Source: Saccharopolyspora sp. SCSIO 74807
GTDB lineage: Bacteria; Actinomycetota; Actinomycetes; Mycobacteriales; Pseudonocardiaceae
Direction of reading: 5' to 3'
DNA: 64,000 bases
Assembly: GCF_037023755.1 (NCBI RefSeq)
Contig: NZ_CP146100.1
Coordinates: forward strand, 2,853,501 to 2,917,500
Shown here piece by piece: positions 36,001 to 43,370 of the stretch. The translations under genes were made by a program, and so were the position numbers. The notes under the pieces are model-generated. The model was not told where the DNA came from. It did not search any database and saw only the letters and a program-made list of their open reading frames with translations. Position 1 is the stretch's first letter. Each line of letters opens with the position of its first letter.

Positions 36001-36262
36001 GCTGGCGGCAGCGGTGTTCGGCGCCAAAGTGCTCGGCCACCTGCGAGGGCGCGACGAGCTGGTCACATCGGTGCGCGCGGAGATGGACCGGCAGCGGGTC
36101 GATGGTGACTGCCGGATCGAGGAAGGACGTTTCCTCGGCAGCCTCCTGCACATGCACTGCAACCGCTTGTTCGGCGGTGACAGCGCGCGCGAACGAGAGG
36201 TGATCGCGCTGGCCAGAGGAGCGGTGCAGGACAACGCGAACCGAAGGAGGTTCACCGGATGA
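33074..36262 (+). CDS. lanB: LanB lantibiotic dehydratase
   Basis: 1062 residues, a full-length class I dehydratase. The N-terminal glutamylation domain covers about residues 1-690 (start REDLFAAWDFYLLRAPLGA, RTRPTPFGLFAG near 98-109). The C-terminal elimination domain (SpaB_C) starts near 779 with EWLYLKLYGTARGQDDLLRN and FFLRYTDPDGHHLRLRLHG. It uses glutamyl-tRNA to activate Ser/Thr in the core and then eliminates glutamate to give Dha/Dhb. ATG lies 67 bases after lanA beyond a hairpin. Its stop overlaps the LanC start (ATGA), so the two are coupled. Confidence 0.95.
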   Translation: MDDPAHAQPLREDLFAAWDFYLLRAPLGATRPQLTGAETDAGAQAACSRLLRRAVEDEHLMEALALASPSLRGLLLRVAAGDGGAVKPAQLRRAAFAVLRYDLRMRTRPTPFGLFAGVACGDFESDVDAGRLPRTPARGSQRTRTQVDMQWLLGVVQELETRAVEMPALRVHAHPALVVRGDRVVLDCASTFGAVPGRNSRARVSVRHSAPVRRALELGAEPVRLGQLTERLVAEFGERARERVRGLLSSLIAEEVLLTELRPALDGSDPLTRLCEVLDAANAAPVAQRHLELRELADRIAAYDRIPAGSGAAALADTVADAQRIHQHPTPLHVDARLAGSTALPAAVAAEVAGAAELMWRTSTPKIGLHALRDYHAQFLERYGTDRLVPLLDLLDGNVGLGPPAGYSWPNSDVPDARTEAEPDRDRDRLLHRLLADALRSGDREVVVDASTMRALCRGAAEPAQVPNSCEVTVQVAAPSAERLLDGEFLVSLSPSPGSHHAGSTFMRFAGALDADHERRLHEECSALPTHVAGALRADLAFLPRSGKAANLAHTAPDTGHRIGVGVFDSPSAAEIRLGDIGVGATLERLCAVHLPTGRELTPVLANMVSAPAQAPNAARLLWEIGLEGQRLWEPWKWGRLADSPFVPRIRFGRFVLAPAVWRLDDVREAAAGRDPAEAVARWRARYDVPRHVLIVSNDQRLGLDLDDPWHVELLLEEVRKDPDLVVHEVAGEHEGWLHGELAGHVGEVVVPLRRRDPEPRRAATPAYREPRERAHGPGGEWLYLKLYGTARGQDDLLRNRFGALVDTARELGADRWFFLRYTDPDGHHLRLRLHGEPHRLWSDVVPELGRTLLDWQQEGLLRTHRIDQYDPEYERYGGIRLAPAVERLFQADSAAAIELLSLAADPECPYDLDTLAAISVAALAEAFGPPGTDPGAGAAEFWLGRTGTRRDLPKRYRRSPAYWAGLVDPAGGSTGLAAAVFGAKVLGHLRGRDELVTSVRAEMDRQRVDGDCRIEEGRFLGSLLHMHCNRLFGGDSAREREVIALARGAVQDNANRRRFTG

Positions 36263-37662
36263 ACGTCCGGACGGAGTCGGCCGCACCGATCGCGGCGGCG
36301 GACCGGGACCGAGTGGACGAGGCCGTGGCGGTGGTCGCGGACAAGCTCGCGGATCCGGACCGGGTAGCGGCGGTCGCCGGCCGCGACGACAACCGGGATC
36401 CGATCTACGGGAACGTGATGTGGGCGCCGGTCACGTTGTCCAACGGCTGGCCGGGAGTGGCCGCGTTCTACGGCGAACTGGCACGGCAGGACACCCGGTG
36501 GCGCGCGACCGCGCACGAGCACCTGTCCCGTGCGGCGGAGGCGTTGCCGAGCACGCCGCACCGCGGGCTGTTCGCCGGCCCGGCGGCGTTGCTGGCGGCC
36601 GCGCAGGCCGCGGCGGCGGGCAGCGGTCATTACGCCCGGATGCGGGCGAAACTGGCCGGCCGGTTGGCCGAGCTGGTGCTCGCGCAGGTCGATCACCTGC
36701 GGGCCCAGCAGGGCGCCGGGGTGGATTGGTCCGGGTACGACCTGATCAACGGGGTTTCCGGTTCGGTTCGGGTGTTGCTGGAATCCGCGCGCGATCCGGC
36801 CGAGTCCGGTTCGCGGGTGCGCGAAGCCCTCGATGCCGGGCTGCGGCACCTGGTCCGCTGCACTGAACCGATCCATGTCCGGGGACACGAGGTACCGGGG
36901 TGGTGGGTGCCGCCGGAGGCGCAACCGACCGACCGCGACCGCGCCGACTACCCGGAGGGCGACTTCAACCTCGGGTTGGCGCACGGTGCGCCCGGCCCGC
37001 TCGCGGTGCTGTCCCGGGCGGCGTCGTACGGCTACGAGGTGCCGGGGCACCGCGCTGCGATCACCCGCACGGTCGAATGGCTGCTGCACTGGAAGCTGAC
37101 CGATGACGCAGGTCCGTACTGGCCGTGCCGGATCGGACTGGCCCAGCAGATCGCGGGCCCGAGCGAGCTGACCCGCCCGATCACCCGCACTGCCTGGTGC
37201 TACGGGGCACCGGGCGTCGCGATCGGGTTGCACGCGGCCGGTACCGCGCTGGACCGGCCCGAGTGGACGGCCGAAGCGGTCTCCGCGTTGCAGGCGGCAC
37301 TGCGGCGGGACGAGGCGGAGTGGGCCGTCGACGGCCCGACGATCTGCCACGGATACGCGGGCCTGTTGGCGATCTGCACCCGCATCGGGGTGGATACCGG
37401 TTCCGCCGAGCTGCTCGCCGGTACGGCCCGGTTGGTGCGCTCGGTGCTGGAACTGGGCGATGATCGGGCGGAATTCCACTTCCCGCACCTGATGCGCTAC
37501 CCGGGCGGGCAGCGCAGCGACGGACGCGTGCACAAGGCCGTGGACGTGGCCGGATTGCTCGAAGGGGCCGCCGGTGTGGCCGCCGCGCTGCACGCCGCAG
37601 CGCATCCGGACGACGACGAAGGGGGTGCACCGGTATGGCAGTGGTGCCTCGGACTGCGGTGA
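36259..37662 (+). CDS. lanC: LanC lanthionine cyclase
   Basis: 467 residues, somewhat longer than NisC. The zinc ligands are visible: Cys314 in WCYGAPG and Cys363-His364 in ICHGYAGLL. The N-terminal double-helix repeats (GLFAGPAALLAAAQAA, YDLINGVSGSVRVLL) fit the alpha/alpha toroid. It joins Cys thiols to dehydrated residues to form the thioether rings. Its start overlaps lanB by 4 bases and its end overlaps the exporter ATPase gene by 28 bases, so the operon is tightly coupled. Confidence 0.95.
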   Translation: MNVRTESAAPIAAADRDRVDEAVAVVADKLADPDRVAAVAGRDDNRDPIYGNVMWAPVTLSNGWPGVAAFYGELARQDTRWRATAHEHLSRAAEALPSTPHRGLFAGPAALLAAAQAAAAGSGHYARMRAKLAGRLAELVLAQVDHLRAQQGAGVDWSGYDLINGVSGSVRVLLESARDPAESGSRVREALDAGLRHLVRCTEPIHVRGHEVPGWWVPPEAQPTDRDRADYPEGDFNLGLAHGAPGPLAVLSRAASYGYEVPGHRAAITRTVEWLLHWKLTDDAGPYWPCRIGLAQQIAGPSELTRPITRTAWCYGAPGVAIGLHAAGTALDRPEWTAEAVSALQAALRRDEAEWAVDGPTICHGYAGLLAICTRIGVDTGSAELLAGTARLVRSVLELGDDRAEFHFPHLMRYPGGQRSDGRVHKAVDVAGLLEGAAGVAAALHAAAHPDDDEGGAPVWQWCLGLR

Positions 37663-38633
37663 TGGACCGGACCGGCGCGGACGCCGGCCCGGTGGCCGCG
37701 CTGGAAATCGACCGGCTGGTGGTGCGCTACCCGTCGGTGCTCGCGGTGGACGAGTTCAGCTACTCGTCCCCGGCCGGGCAGGTCACCGCGCTGCTGGGCC
37801 CCAACGGGGCGGGCAAGTCCAGCGTGCTGGGAGCCGTCAGCACCGCGGTGCCTTGCGAGTCGGGGACGATCCGGATCTTCGGACGGGACATCCGGCACGA
37901 CGCCGTCGCCGCCCGCGCCCAGCTCGGTCTGGTCTTCCAGGAGCGCACGCTGGACAAGGACCTGTCGGTGTACCGCAACCTCTGGTTCCACGCCCGGCTG
38001 TTCGGGATGCGGAGCAAGGAGTCCCGGCAACGGATCGATGCGGTGCTGGACAGGTTCGGGCTCGCCGATCGGCGTTCGGACGCCGTCCGGAACCTCTCCG
38101 GGGGGTTGGCGCGTCGCGTGGAGGTCGCGCGGTCGTTGCTGCACGGGCCGGGATTGCTGGTGCTGGACGAGCCGACCAACGGCCTGGACCCGGAGGCGCG
38201 CGCGAAGGTGTGGGACGACCTGCGGCGGATGCGCGACGAACTGGGCGTGAGCATCCTGTTCTCCACGCATTACATGGACGAGGCCGAAGTCGCCGACGAG
38301 ATCGTCATCATCAGCGACGGGCGGCTCGTCCGCCGGGGTTCCGCCGATCAGCTCAAGCTCGGTCTGGCCAGGTCGAGCGTTTTGCTGCGCACCCAGGACG
38401 ATGCGGTGGCTAGCGCGAACCTGGTGGCCGCGGGCTGGCGGGTCTCGCCGGATTCCGGTGCTCTCCGGGTCGATTGCGCGGAACCCGAGAAATCGATCGC
38501 CGAGATCGTCGGGTGCGCTGGAACCGGCGTCGTGGAAGTGCGCGCCGTGCACCCGACGATGGACGACGTCTACCTGTCCGCCACCCGCAGCGGCGGTGCA
38601 GGCCCGGGAGGTGGCGATGACGAACTTGCTTGA
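37635..38633 (+). CDS. Lantibiotic exporter ABC ATPase
   Basis: 332 residues. Walker A GPNGAGKSS, Q-loop LVFQERTLDKDLSVYRNL, signature NLSGGLARRVEVARSL, Walker B LLVLDEPTNGLDPEA. The C-terminal extension includes the DVYL motif of DrrA-type exporters. It pairs with the permease that starts inside its 3' end (17-base overlap). It corresponds to MibT/PspT in position (between lanC and the permease) and should drive export of the modified peptide. The ATG overlaps lanC; a second possible start (ATG, MDRTG) is nine codons later. Confidence 0.92.
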   Translation: MAVVPRTAVMDRTGADAGPVAALEIDRLVVRYPSVLAVDEFSYSSPAGQVTALLGPNGAGKSSVLGAVSTAVPCESGTIRIFGRDIRHDAVAARAQLGLVFQERTLDKDLSVYRNLWFHARLFGMRSKESRQRIDAVLDRFGLADRRSDAVRNLSGGLARRVEVARSLLHGPGLLVLDEPTNGLDPEARAKVWDDLRRMRDELGVSILFSTHYMDEAEVADEIVIISDGRLVRRGSADQLKLGLARSSVLLRTQDDAVASANLVAAGWRVSPDSGALRVDCAEPEKSIAEIVGCAGTGVVEVRAVHPTMDDVYLSATRSGGAGPGGGDDELA

Positions 38634-39441
38634 GCGTCCGAGCGGCAGCAGCGGGCTGGGCGAGCGCGCGGCGGTGGGCGCGTTCCGGTCGATCGGTGTG
38701 ATCGCGCAGCGGGATCTGATCCGGCAATTGCGCAACCCGGGAATGCTGGCGACGCAGGCGATGCAGATGGTCTTCGTCGTGGTCGTGTTCGGCGTCGGCT
38801 TCAACAGCATGATCGCTCCGGACGGGGGATTGCCGTTCAGCGCTTACGTCTTCCCCGGGGTGATAGCCATCCAGATCGTCACCGTCGCGATCAACTCGGG
38901 ACTCGGCTACGCGTGGGATCGGGAGTTCGGGGTACTGCGCGAGATGCAGGTCGCACCGACCCCGAAGGTGTGCCTGCCCGCGGGCAAGATGGTCGCGACG
39001 GGGATCATCGTGTGCGTGCAGAGCGCGATCATGCTGCTGCTGTCGCCGTTGTTGTCGGTTCCGCTGACGCTGCGCGGATTCCTCGGTGCGACGCTGGCTT
39101 ACACGGTGGCCGGCATGGTGTTCTCCGCGATCGGGTTGTTCCTGGCGACCGCGATCCGCCGGGTGCAGACGCTGCAATCGAGCGTGGCGCTGCTGATGTT
39201 CCCGATGCTGTTCCTGTCCGGCGCGGTGTTCCGGCCGGATCAGCTGCCCAGCTGGCTGACCGCGGTCGTCGGGGTGAACCCGATGAGCTACGCGGTGGAC
39301 CTGGTCCGGCACGTGCTGCTCAACGCCGCCGGCGAGCAGGTGCCGGGTGGTGGGCAGGCGAATCCGCTTTTCGACCTGGTGCTGCTGCTGGCGTTCGGCG
39401 CGGTGGCCGGTGTCGCGGTCCGGCTGCGCGTGGGTAGGTGA
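38617..39441 (+). CDS. Lantibiotic exporter permease (ABC-2)
   Basis: 274 residues, six helices, DrrB-like ABC-2 permease: GVIAQRDLIRQLRNPGMLATQ, AWDREFGVLREMQVAPTP and a final FPMLFLSGAVFRPDQLPSWL. ATG has GGAGG upstream, inside the end of the ATPase gene. Together they form the T/U-type exporter of the cluster. No peptidase domain is present in either subunit, so the leader must be removed by another enzyme. Confidence 0.9.
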   Translation: MTNLLERPSGSSGLGERAAVGAFRSIGVIAQRDLIRQLRNPGMLATQAMQMVFVVVVFGVGFNSMIAPDGGLPFSAYVFPGVIAIQIVTVAINSGLGYAWDREFGVLREMQVAPTPKVCLPAGKMVATGIIVCVQSAIMLLLSPLLSVPLTLRGFLGATLAYTVAGMVFSAIGLFLATAIRRVQTLQSSVALLMFPMLFLSGAVFRPDQLPSWLTAVVGVNPMSYAVDLVRHVLLNAAGEQVPGGGQANPLFDLVLLLAFGAVAGVAVRLRVGR

Positions 39442-39448
39442 GCGGGCG

Positions 39449-40372
39449 GTGACCGGCTCCGCGGAGCGAGTGGCCGAGCACGGGCTGCGCTGGCTGGAGA
39501 ACAATCTGGAGTGGTTCGAGCCCGCGCGCTGGGAACGATTCCTGCCACCCCGCAGGTTCCGCGCCGCCCCGCTGCTGGAGCTGTTGATCCTGGTTCGCCT
39601 GTTGCGCGGCGGCCCGCACGCCGAACGGGCGGAACGGATCGGCACGGCCGCGCACCGGGTGGCCGAGGCCGTCTGCGCGGAAACCGGATTTCACGACGAG
39701 TTGAGCCGGGGCGGACCGGCCTTCGCCTACCACGCGCATCTCGTCGCCCTGCTCACCGATGCAGGACGCGCTCCCGCCCGCGCGCGTTCGCTGGTCCAAG
39801 CCGTGCTGGACACCGGGACCGGTGAGCTGTTCGCCGCCGACCGGCCCGCGCTGAACCGCCTCGAACTGCGCTACGTCCTCGACCTCGGCGGCTTCGACCG
39901 CAGCGGGTACCGGACGGATCAGTCGCATCGGAACAGCGTGCTCACCACCCGGCAAGGGCCGTTGTCCTTCGCCGACGACGAGGTGTACGCGCTGACTCAC
40001 GTGCTGTTCTACCTGTCCGATTTCGGCTCCCGGCCGGTGTCCGGATCGGACCTGGCGGATCGGGAGAAGGCGGGCCGCACCGTGTCGGTGCTGCTCGGTG
40101 CGTGCTTGGCGCGCGACGACCTGGATCTGGCGGGGGAGCTGCTGCTGTGCGCGGACATCCTCGGCGTGCACTGCCGCGGACTCGTCGAGCACGGGTGGCA
40201 GCGGATCGCCTCGGCGCAGCGAGCGGACGGCGCGGTGCCGAGCCCGCTGCACGACTCCGCTGTGTTGTCCAAAGTAGACGGTGATAAGCGGGCGGCGTAC
40301 CTGTTCGGCACCTGCTTCCACACCACCATGGTGGCCGTCATGGCCGCCTCCGGGAGGGCGTCCCGTGGCTGA
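39449..40372 (+). CDS. Cluster protein of unknown function, DUF6895-like
   Basis: 307 residues from GTG (GGGCG upstream), soluble, largely helical. The start RWLENNLEWFEPARWERFLP and later YALTHVLFYLSDFGSRP recall the DUF6895 proteins seen beside RiPP enzymes; this match is from memory and tentative. It lies 7 bases after the exporter permease and overlaps the next gene, so it belongs to the lanA operon. Position equals MibV/PspV, a conserved but uncharacterised member. No catalytic motif is evident. Confidence 0.7.
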   Translation: MTGSAERVAEHGLRWLENNLEWFEPARWERFLPPRRFRAAPLLELLILVRLLRGGPHAERAERIGTAAHRVAEAVCAETGFHDELSRGGPAFAYHAHLVALLTDAGRAPARARSLVQAVLDTGTGELFAADRPALNRLELRYVLDLGGFDRSGYRTDQSHRNSVLTTRQGPLSFADDEVYALTHVLFYLSDFGSRPVSGSDLADREKAGRTVSVLLGACLARDDLDLAGELLLCADILGVHCRGLVEHGWQRIASAQRADGAVPSPLHDSAVLSKVDGDKRAAYLFGTCFHTTMVAVMAASGRASRG

Positions 40373-40919
40373 TCACCGTGCTCGGTTGCTCGATCGGCTG
40401 AGCGCGCTGCGCGCGTCGCTGCACTCCGCCGAGGGGCGAGAACCGGCGCTGGGCAGGCGGTTGGCCGACGTGGCGCTGCGCCGTTGTCCGCAGGACCCCG
40501 AGCAGGCCCTGCCGGTCCCGGCGAACGGTGCCGTCGAACTCGACTGGTCCTCGATGCTGCACACCGGTGACGAGTACTTCGCGGACCAGGTGACCGGAAT
40601 TGCGCTGAGCTCCGAACTCGCCGGCGAGCTGCGGGAACGGGTCGTGCTCGCGCTGGAAGCCCGGTTGGTGAACGCGGCCCGTGCGCAGGACTCGCACTCG
40701 CTGGCGGTGCTGCTGCGGGCGGCGCTGGTGGCCGGGGCGGGCGAGACCGCAACGATCCGGCAAGGCATCGGCTTGCTGGTCACCGCACCTCCGCCCGCCG
40801 CAACCGGTGCGGATGGGGCGGCGGCGACGGTGCAGCACGTGTGGGCCCTGGCGGAGGCTTGGCGGCCCGGCACGACCAGGAGCGCGCTCCGCCCGTGCGG
40901 TGCGCGCCCCCGCGGCTGA
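40365..40919 (+). CDS. Cluster protein of unknown function
   Basis: 184 residues from GTG, with GGGAGGG upstream and an 8-base overlap with the previous gene. Helical, charged, beginning ARLLDRLSALRASLHS. Residues 60-130 (EYFADQVTGIALSSELAGEL, LLRAALVAGAGE) are hydrophobic but not membrane-spanning. It is the last gene of the lanA operon, convergent with the immunity operon. I recognise no family. It may work with the preceding unknown protein, since their reading frames are coupled. Confidence 0.65.
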   Translation: MADHRARLLDRLSALRASLHSAEGREPALGRRLADVALRRCPQDPEQALPVPANGAVELDWSSMLHTGDEYFADQVTGIALSSELAGELRERVVLALEARLVNAARAQDSHSLAVLLRAALVAGAGETATIRQGIGLLVTAPPPAATGADGAAATVQHVWALAEAWRPGTTRSALRPCGARPRG

Positions 40920-40959
40920 GGTCCCGCTTCCCGCACGGGCCGGCGGCTTCCCCGGCGCC

Positions 40960-41664
40960 CTACTTGGCGGCGCCGTCGATCAGCCGGAAGAACGCCGCCT
41001 CCAGGTCGTTGTCGTCGGCCAGGCCGTGCAGCGGACCCTGGTAGCGCATGGTGCCGGAGACCAGCACCGAGATGCGGTCGCAGATCTGCGCCACTTCGTA
41101 GAGCTGGTGGCTGGAGATCAGCACGGCTCGCCCTTCGTCGGCCAGCGAGCGCAGCAACGCCCGCATGTCCCGGATTCCGACCGGGTCGAGACCGTTCGTC
41201 GGTTCGTCCAGCACCAGCACGCGCGGATCGCCGACCAGCGCGATGGCGATTCCCAGCCGCCAGCGCATCCCCAGCGAGTACTTGCCGACCTTGCGGTCGG
41301 CGTGCTCGGCCATGTCCACCTGGCGGAGCACTGTGTCCACTCTGGACTCCGGGACGCCGCGCAGCCGTGCGTGCACCAGCAGGTTCCCCCGGCCGGTCAG
41401 GAACGGCCACAGGCCGGGGTGGTCGAGCAGGAAACCCACGTCGTGCAAGGTCTCCGCCTGCCGCGGCCTGCCCCAGACGGACACGTTCCCGCTGTCCTGG
41501 CGGCGCAGGCCGCCGATGATGGACAGCAGCGTGGTCTTCCCGGCACCGTTGGGTCCGATCAGGCCGGTGACCGAGCCGGTGGGGACGTCCAAGGAGACCC
41601 CGCGGAGCACGGGGGTGCTGCGGTAGCTCTTCACGATGTCGTCGGCGGCGAGTGCGGTGCTCAT
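40960..41664 (-). CDS. lanF: LanF-type immunity ABC ATPase
   Basis: 234 residues. Walker A GPNGAGKTT, signature YSLGMRWRLGIAIAL (the LGM form typical of lantibiotic/bacitracin immunity ATPases instead of SGG) and Walker B VLVLDEPTNGLDP. The Q-loop position reads GFLLDHPGLWPFLTG, so the usual Gln is replaced as in the E-loop of LanF proteins, here by Asp. It should power removal of the lantibiotic from the membrane. Its start overlaps the stop of the next permease gene by one base. It is transcribed towards the lanA operon. Confidence 0.92.
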   Translation of the reverse strand: MSTALAADDIVKSYRSTPVLRGVSLDVPTGSVTGLIGPNGAGKTTLLSIIGGLRRQDSGNVSVWGRPRQAETLHDVGFLLDHPGLWPFLTGRGNLLVHARLRGVPESRVDTVLRQVDMAEHADRKVGKYSLGMRWRLGIAIALVGDPRVLVLDEPTNGLDPVGIRDMRALLRSLADEGRAVLISSHQLYEVAQICDRISVLVSGTMRYQGPLHGLADDNDLEAAFFRLIDGAAK

Positions 41665-42419
41665 CAGATCTCCTTGCGTCGTAGGACCATGCAGGACAGC
41701 GCGGTGGCAGCGGCGGCGAGCACGACCGACAGCAGCATCGCGGCGAACGCGGGCCCGAGGTCGGCCAGCGGGCTCCCCGGTGGCAGCGCGACCCCGTTCG
41801 CCCGCACTTGGCCGAACGGGAGCATCGCGCGCAGCGGCCAGCCGAAGGGGTTGAGGAACCAGAAGGCCTTGTCCGCGGTCAGCATCCCCGCCAACGCGCC
41901 GACGACGCCGACGGCGATGGTGGTCGCCATCCCGGCTGCGAGGGTCAGCAGCAGCATCAGCCCGGCGATCCCCAGCAGTGCCACCCACATCGCGGCGGCG
42001 CCCGCCAGTGCGTCCCCGGGAACCGGGACTCCGCTGTTGATTCCGCCGATCCACAACGCGAGGCCGAGGATGAGGCTGGGCACCGCGGTGATCACGGCCA
42101 GCGAGGCCATCTTGGCGAGCACCAGGCCGTTGCGCGCTACCGGTGCGGCGAGCAGGAACAGCCAGGCCTCCCGGTCCTGGGTGACCGCGATCCCGACGAG
42201 CAGGGCGATGAACGCGGGAAGCAGGCTTCCCCAGCCGGTCAGCGTCATACCGCGGTACTCGGGCCAATCGGCGCCGAGCGCGGTCGAGATGACCATGGGC
42301 AGCGCGATCACCAGCGGCGTCAGCGACATCAGCCACACCAGGGAGCCCCGGCGTGCGCGGTAGAGCTCGGTGCCGATGATGGTGCCGAGCCCGGCGGTGT
42401 TCCGGGCAGCGATGGACAT
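41664..42419 (-). CDS. Immunity ABC permease (LanE/LanG-like), copy 1
   Basis: 251 residues, six helices. It begins MSIAARNTAGLGTIIGTELYR and ends LSCMVLRRKEI. ATG is preceded by GGGAGGAACCGC. It is a clear paralogue of the next permease (same start MSI, same TAGFGT/ELYRAR and DKAFWF-NPFGWPLRAMLPFG blocks), the expected E/G pair of a LanFEG system. A longer reading frame at its start is not supported by a Shine-Dalgarno sequence. Confidence 0.88.
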   Translation of the reverse strand: MSIAARNTAGLGTIIGTELYRARRGSLVWLMSLTPLVIALPMVISTALGADWPEYRGMTLTGWGSLLPAFIALLVGIAVTQDREAWLFLLAAPVARNGLVLAKMASLAVITAVPSLILGLALWIGGINSGVPVPGDALAGAAAMWVALLGIAGLMLLLTLAAGMATTIAVGVVGALAGMLTADKAFWFLNPFGWPLRAMLPFGQVRANGVALPPGSPLADLGPAFAAMLLSVVLAAAATALSCMVLRRKEI

Positions 42420-42497
42420 GGCGGTTCCTCCCGAGGATCTGCGGCCGGTAGGGGTGGATTGCGCGGGTGGCCGTCCGCGCCGGTTCTGCGACGGCAT

Positions 42498-43256
42498 TCA
42501 GATCTCCTTGCGCCGCAGGACGACGCAGGCCGCTGCGATGGTCGCGGCGGCCAGCGCGAGTGACAGCAGCATCGCCGTGAGAACCGGCCCCGTGGCGGCC
42601 AGCGGGCTGCTGTCCGGGATCTCGACGCCCACCAGCCGCCTGCCGAACGGGAGCATGGCGCGCAGCGGCCAGCCGAAGGGATTGACGAACCAGAACGCCT
42701 TGTCCGCGGTGAGCAGGCCCGCGAACACCCCGACGACTCCGGCGCCGACGGTGACCGGGAAACCGAAGCTGATCGCCAGCAGCAGCAGCAGGCCCGCGAT
42801 CCCGAACAGCGCCACCCACATCGCGAGCACTCCGGTGAGCGGCCCGGTGGGCAACGCGAGGCCCGCGAGCAGCGCACCGGCGCACAACGCGATGCCGAGC
42901 ACGAGGCTGCCGAGCGCGGTGACGACCACCAGCGCGGCGGCCTTGCCCAGCACCAGGTGGTTCCGCGAAACCGGCGCGGCGAGCAGGAAAAGCCACGCGT
43001 CCCGGTCTTGGCGCACGTCGAGCCCGATGGCCAGCGCGGTGACGGCGGGCAGCAGGCCGCCCCAGCCCATCAGCGCCAGCCCCTGCCACTGCTCCCAGTC
43101 ACCGCCGAGAGCAGTCGCGAGCAGCATGGGCAGCGCCAGCGCGACGGGGCTGAGCAGCATCAGCCACAGCAGTGGCCCGTGGCGCGCGCGGTAGAGCTCG
43201 GTTGCGACGACGGTGCCGAAACCAGCCGTGGTTCGCTGCGCGGTGCCGATCGACAT
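42498..43256 (-). CDS. Immunity ABC permease (LanE/LanG-like), copy 2
   Basis: 252 residues, six helices, beginning MSIGTAQRTTAGFGTVVATELYR and ending CVVLRRKEI. First gene of the immunity operon, with GGAAGG upstream and the sigma-type promoter at 43289-43313. Similarity to the next gene over the whole length shows an old tandem duplication. With the ATPase it should give producer self-resistance. Confidence 0.88.
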   Translation of the reverse strand: MSIGTAQRTTAGFGTVVATELYRARHGPLLWLMLLSPVALALPMLLATALGGDWEQWQGLALMGWGGLLPAVTALAIGLDVRQDRDAWLFLLAAPVSRNHLVLGKAAALVVVTALGSLVLGIALCAGALLAGLALPTGPLTGVLAMWVALFGIAGLLLLLAISFGFPVTVGAGVVGVFAGLLTADKAFWFVNPFGWPLRAMLPFGRRLVGVEIPDSSPLAATGPVLTAMLLSLALAAATIAAACVVLRRKEI

Positions 43257-43288
43257 GCGACGTCCTTCCTTCGTCGTTCGGAAGGTAC

Positions 43289-43313
43289 GTAGCCGCGTCG
43301 GCGCCGCTGGTTC
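43289..43313 (-). promoter_or_regulatory. ECF-sigma promoter of the immunity operon
   Basis: Minus strand: GTGAACC with GAACC at 43313-43309, 15 bases, GCTAC at 43293-43289, then GTACCTT. It lies 33 bases before the first permease ATG. Same motif as at the sigma gene and the second ABC operon. Confidence 0.85.
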
Positions 43314-43370
43314 ACGACCGATCCGCGATGACCGCAGCGAGTGGGTCAGCGCATCAGGGCTTGCGGGGCA

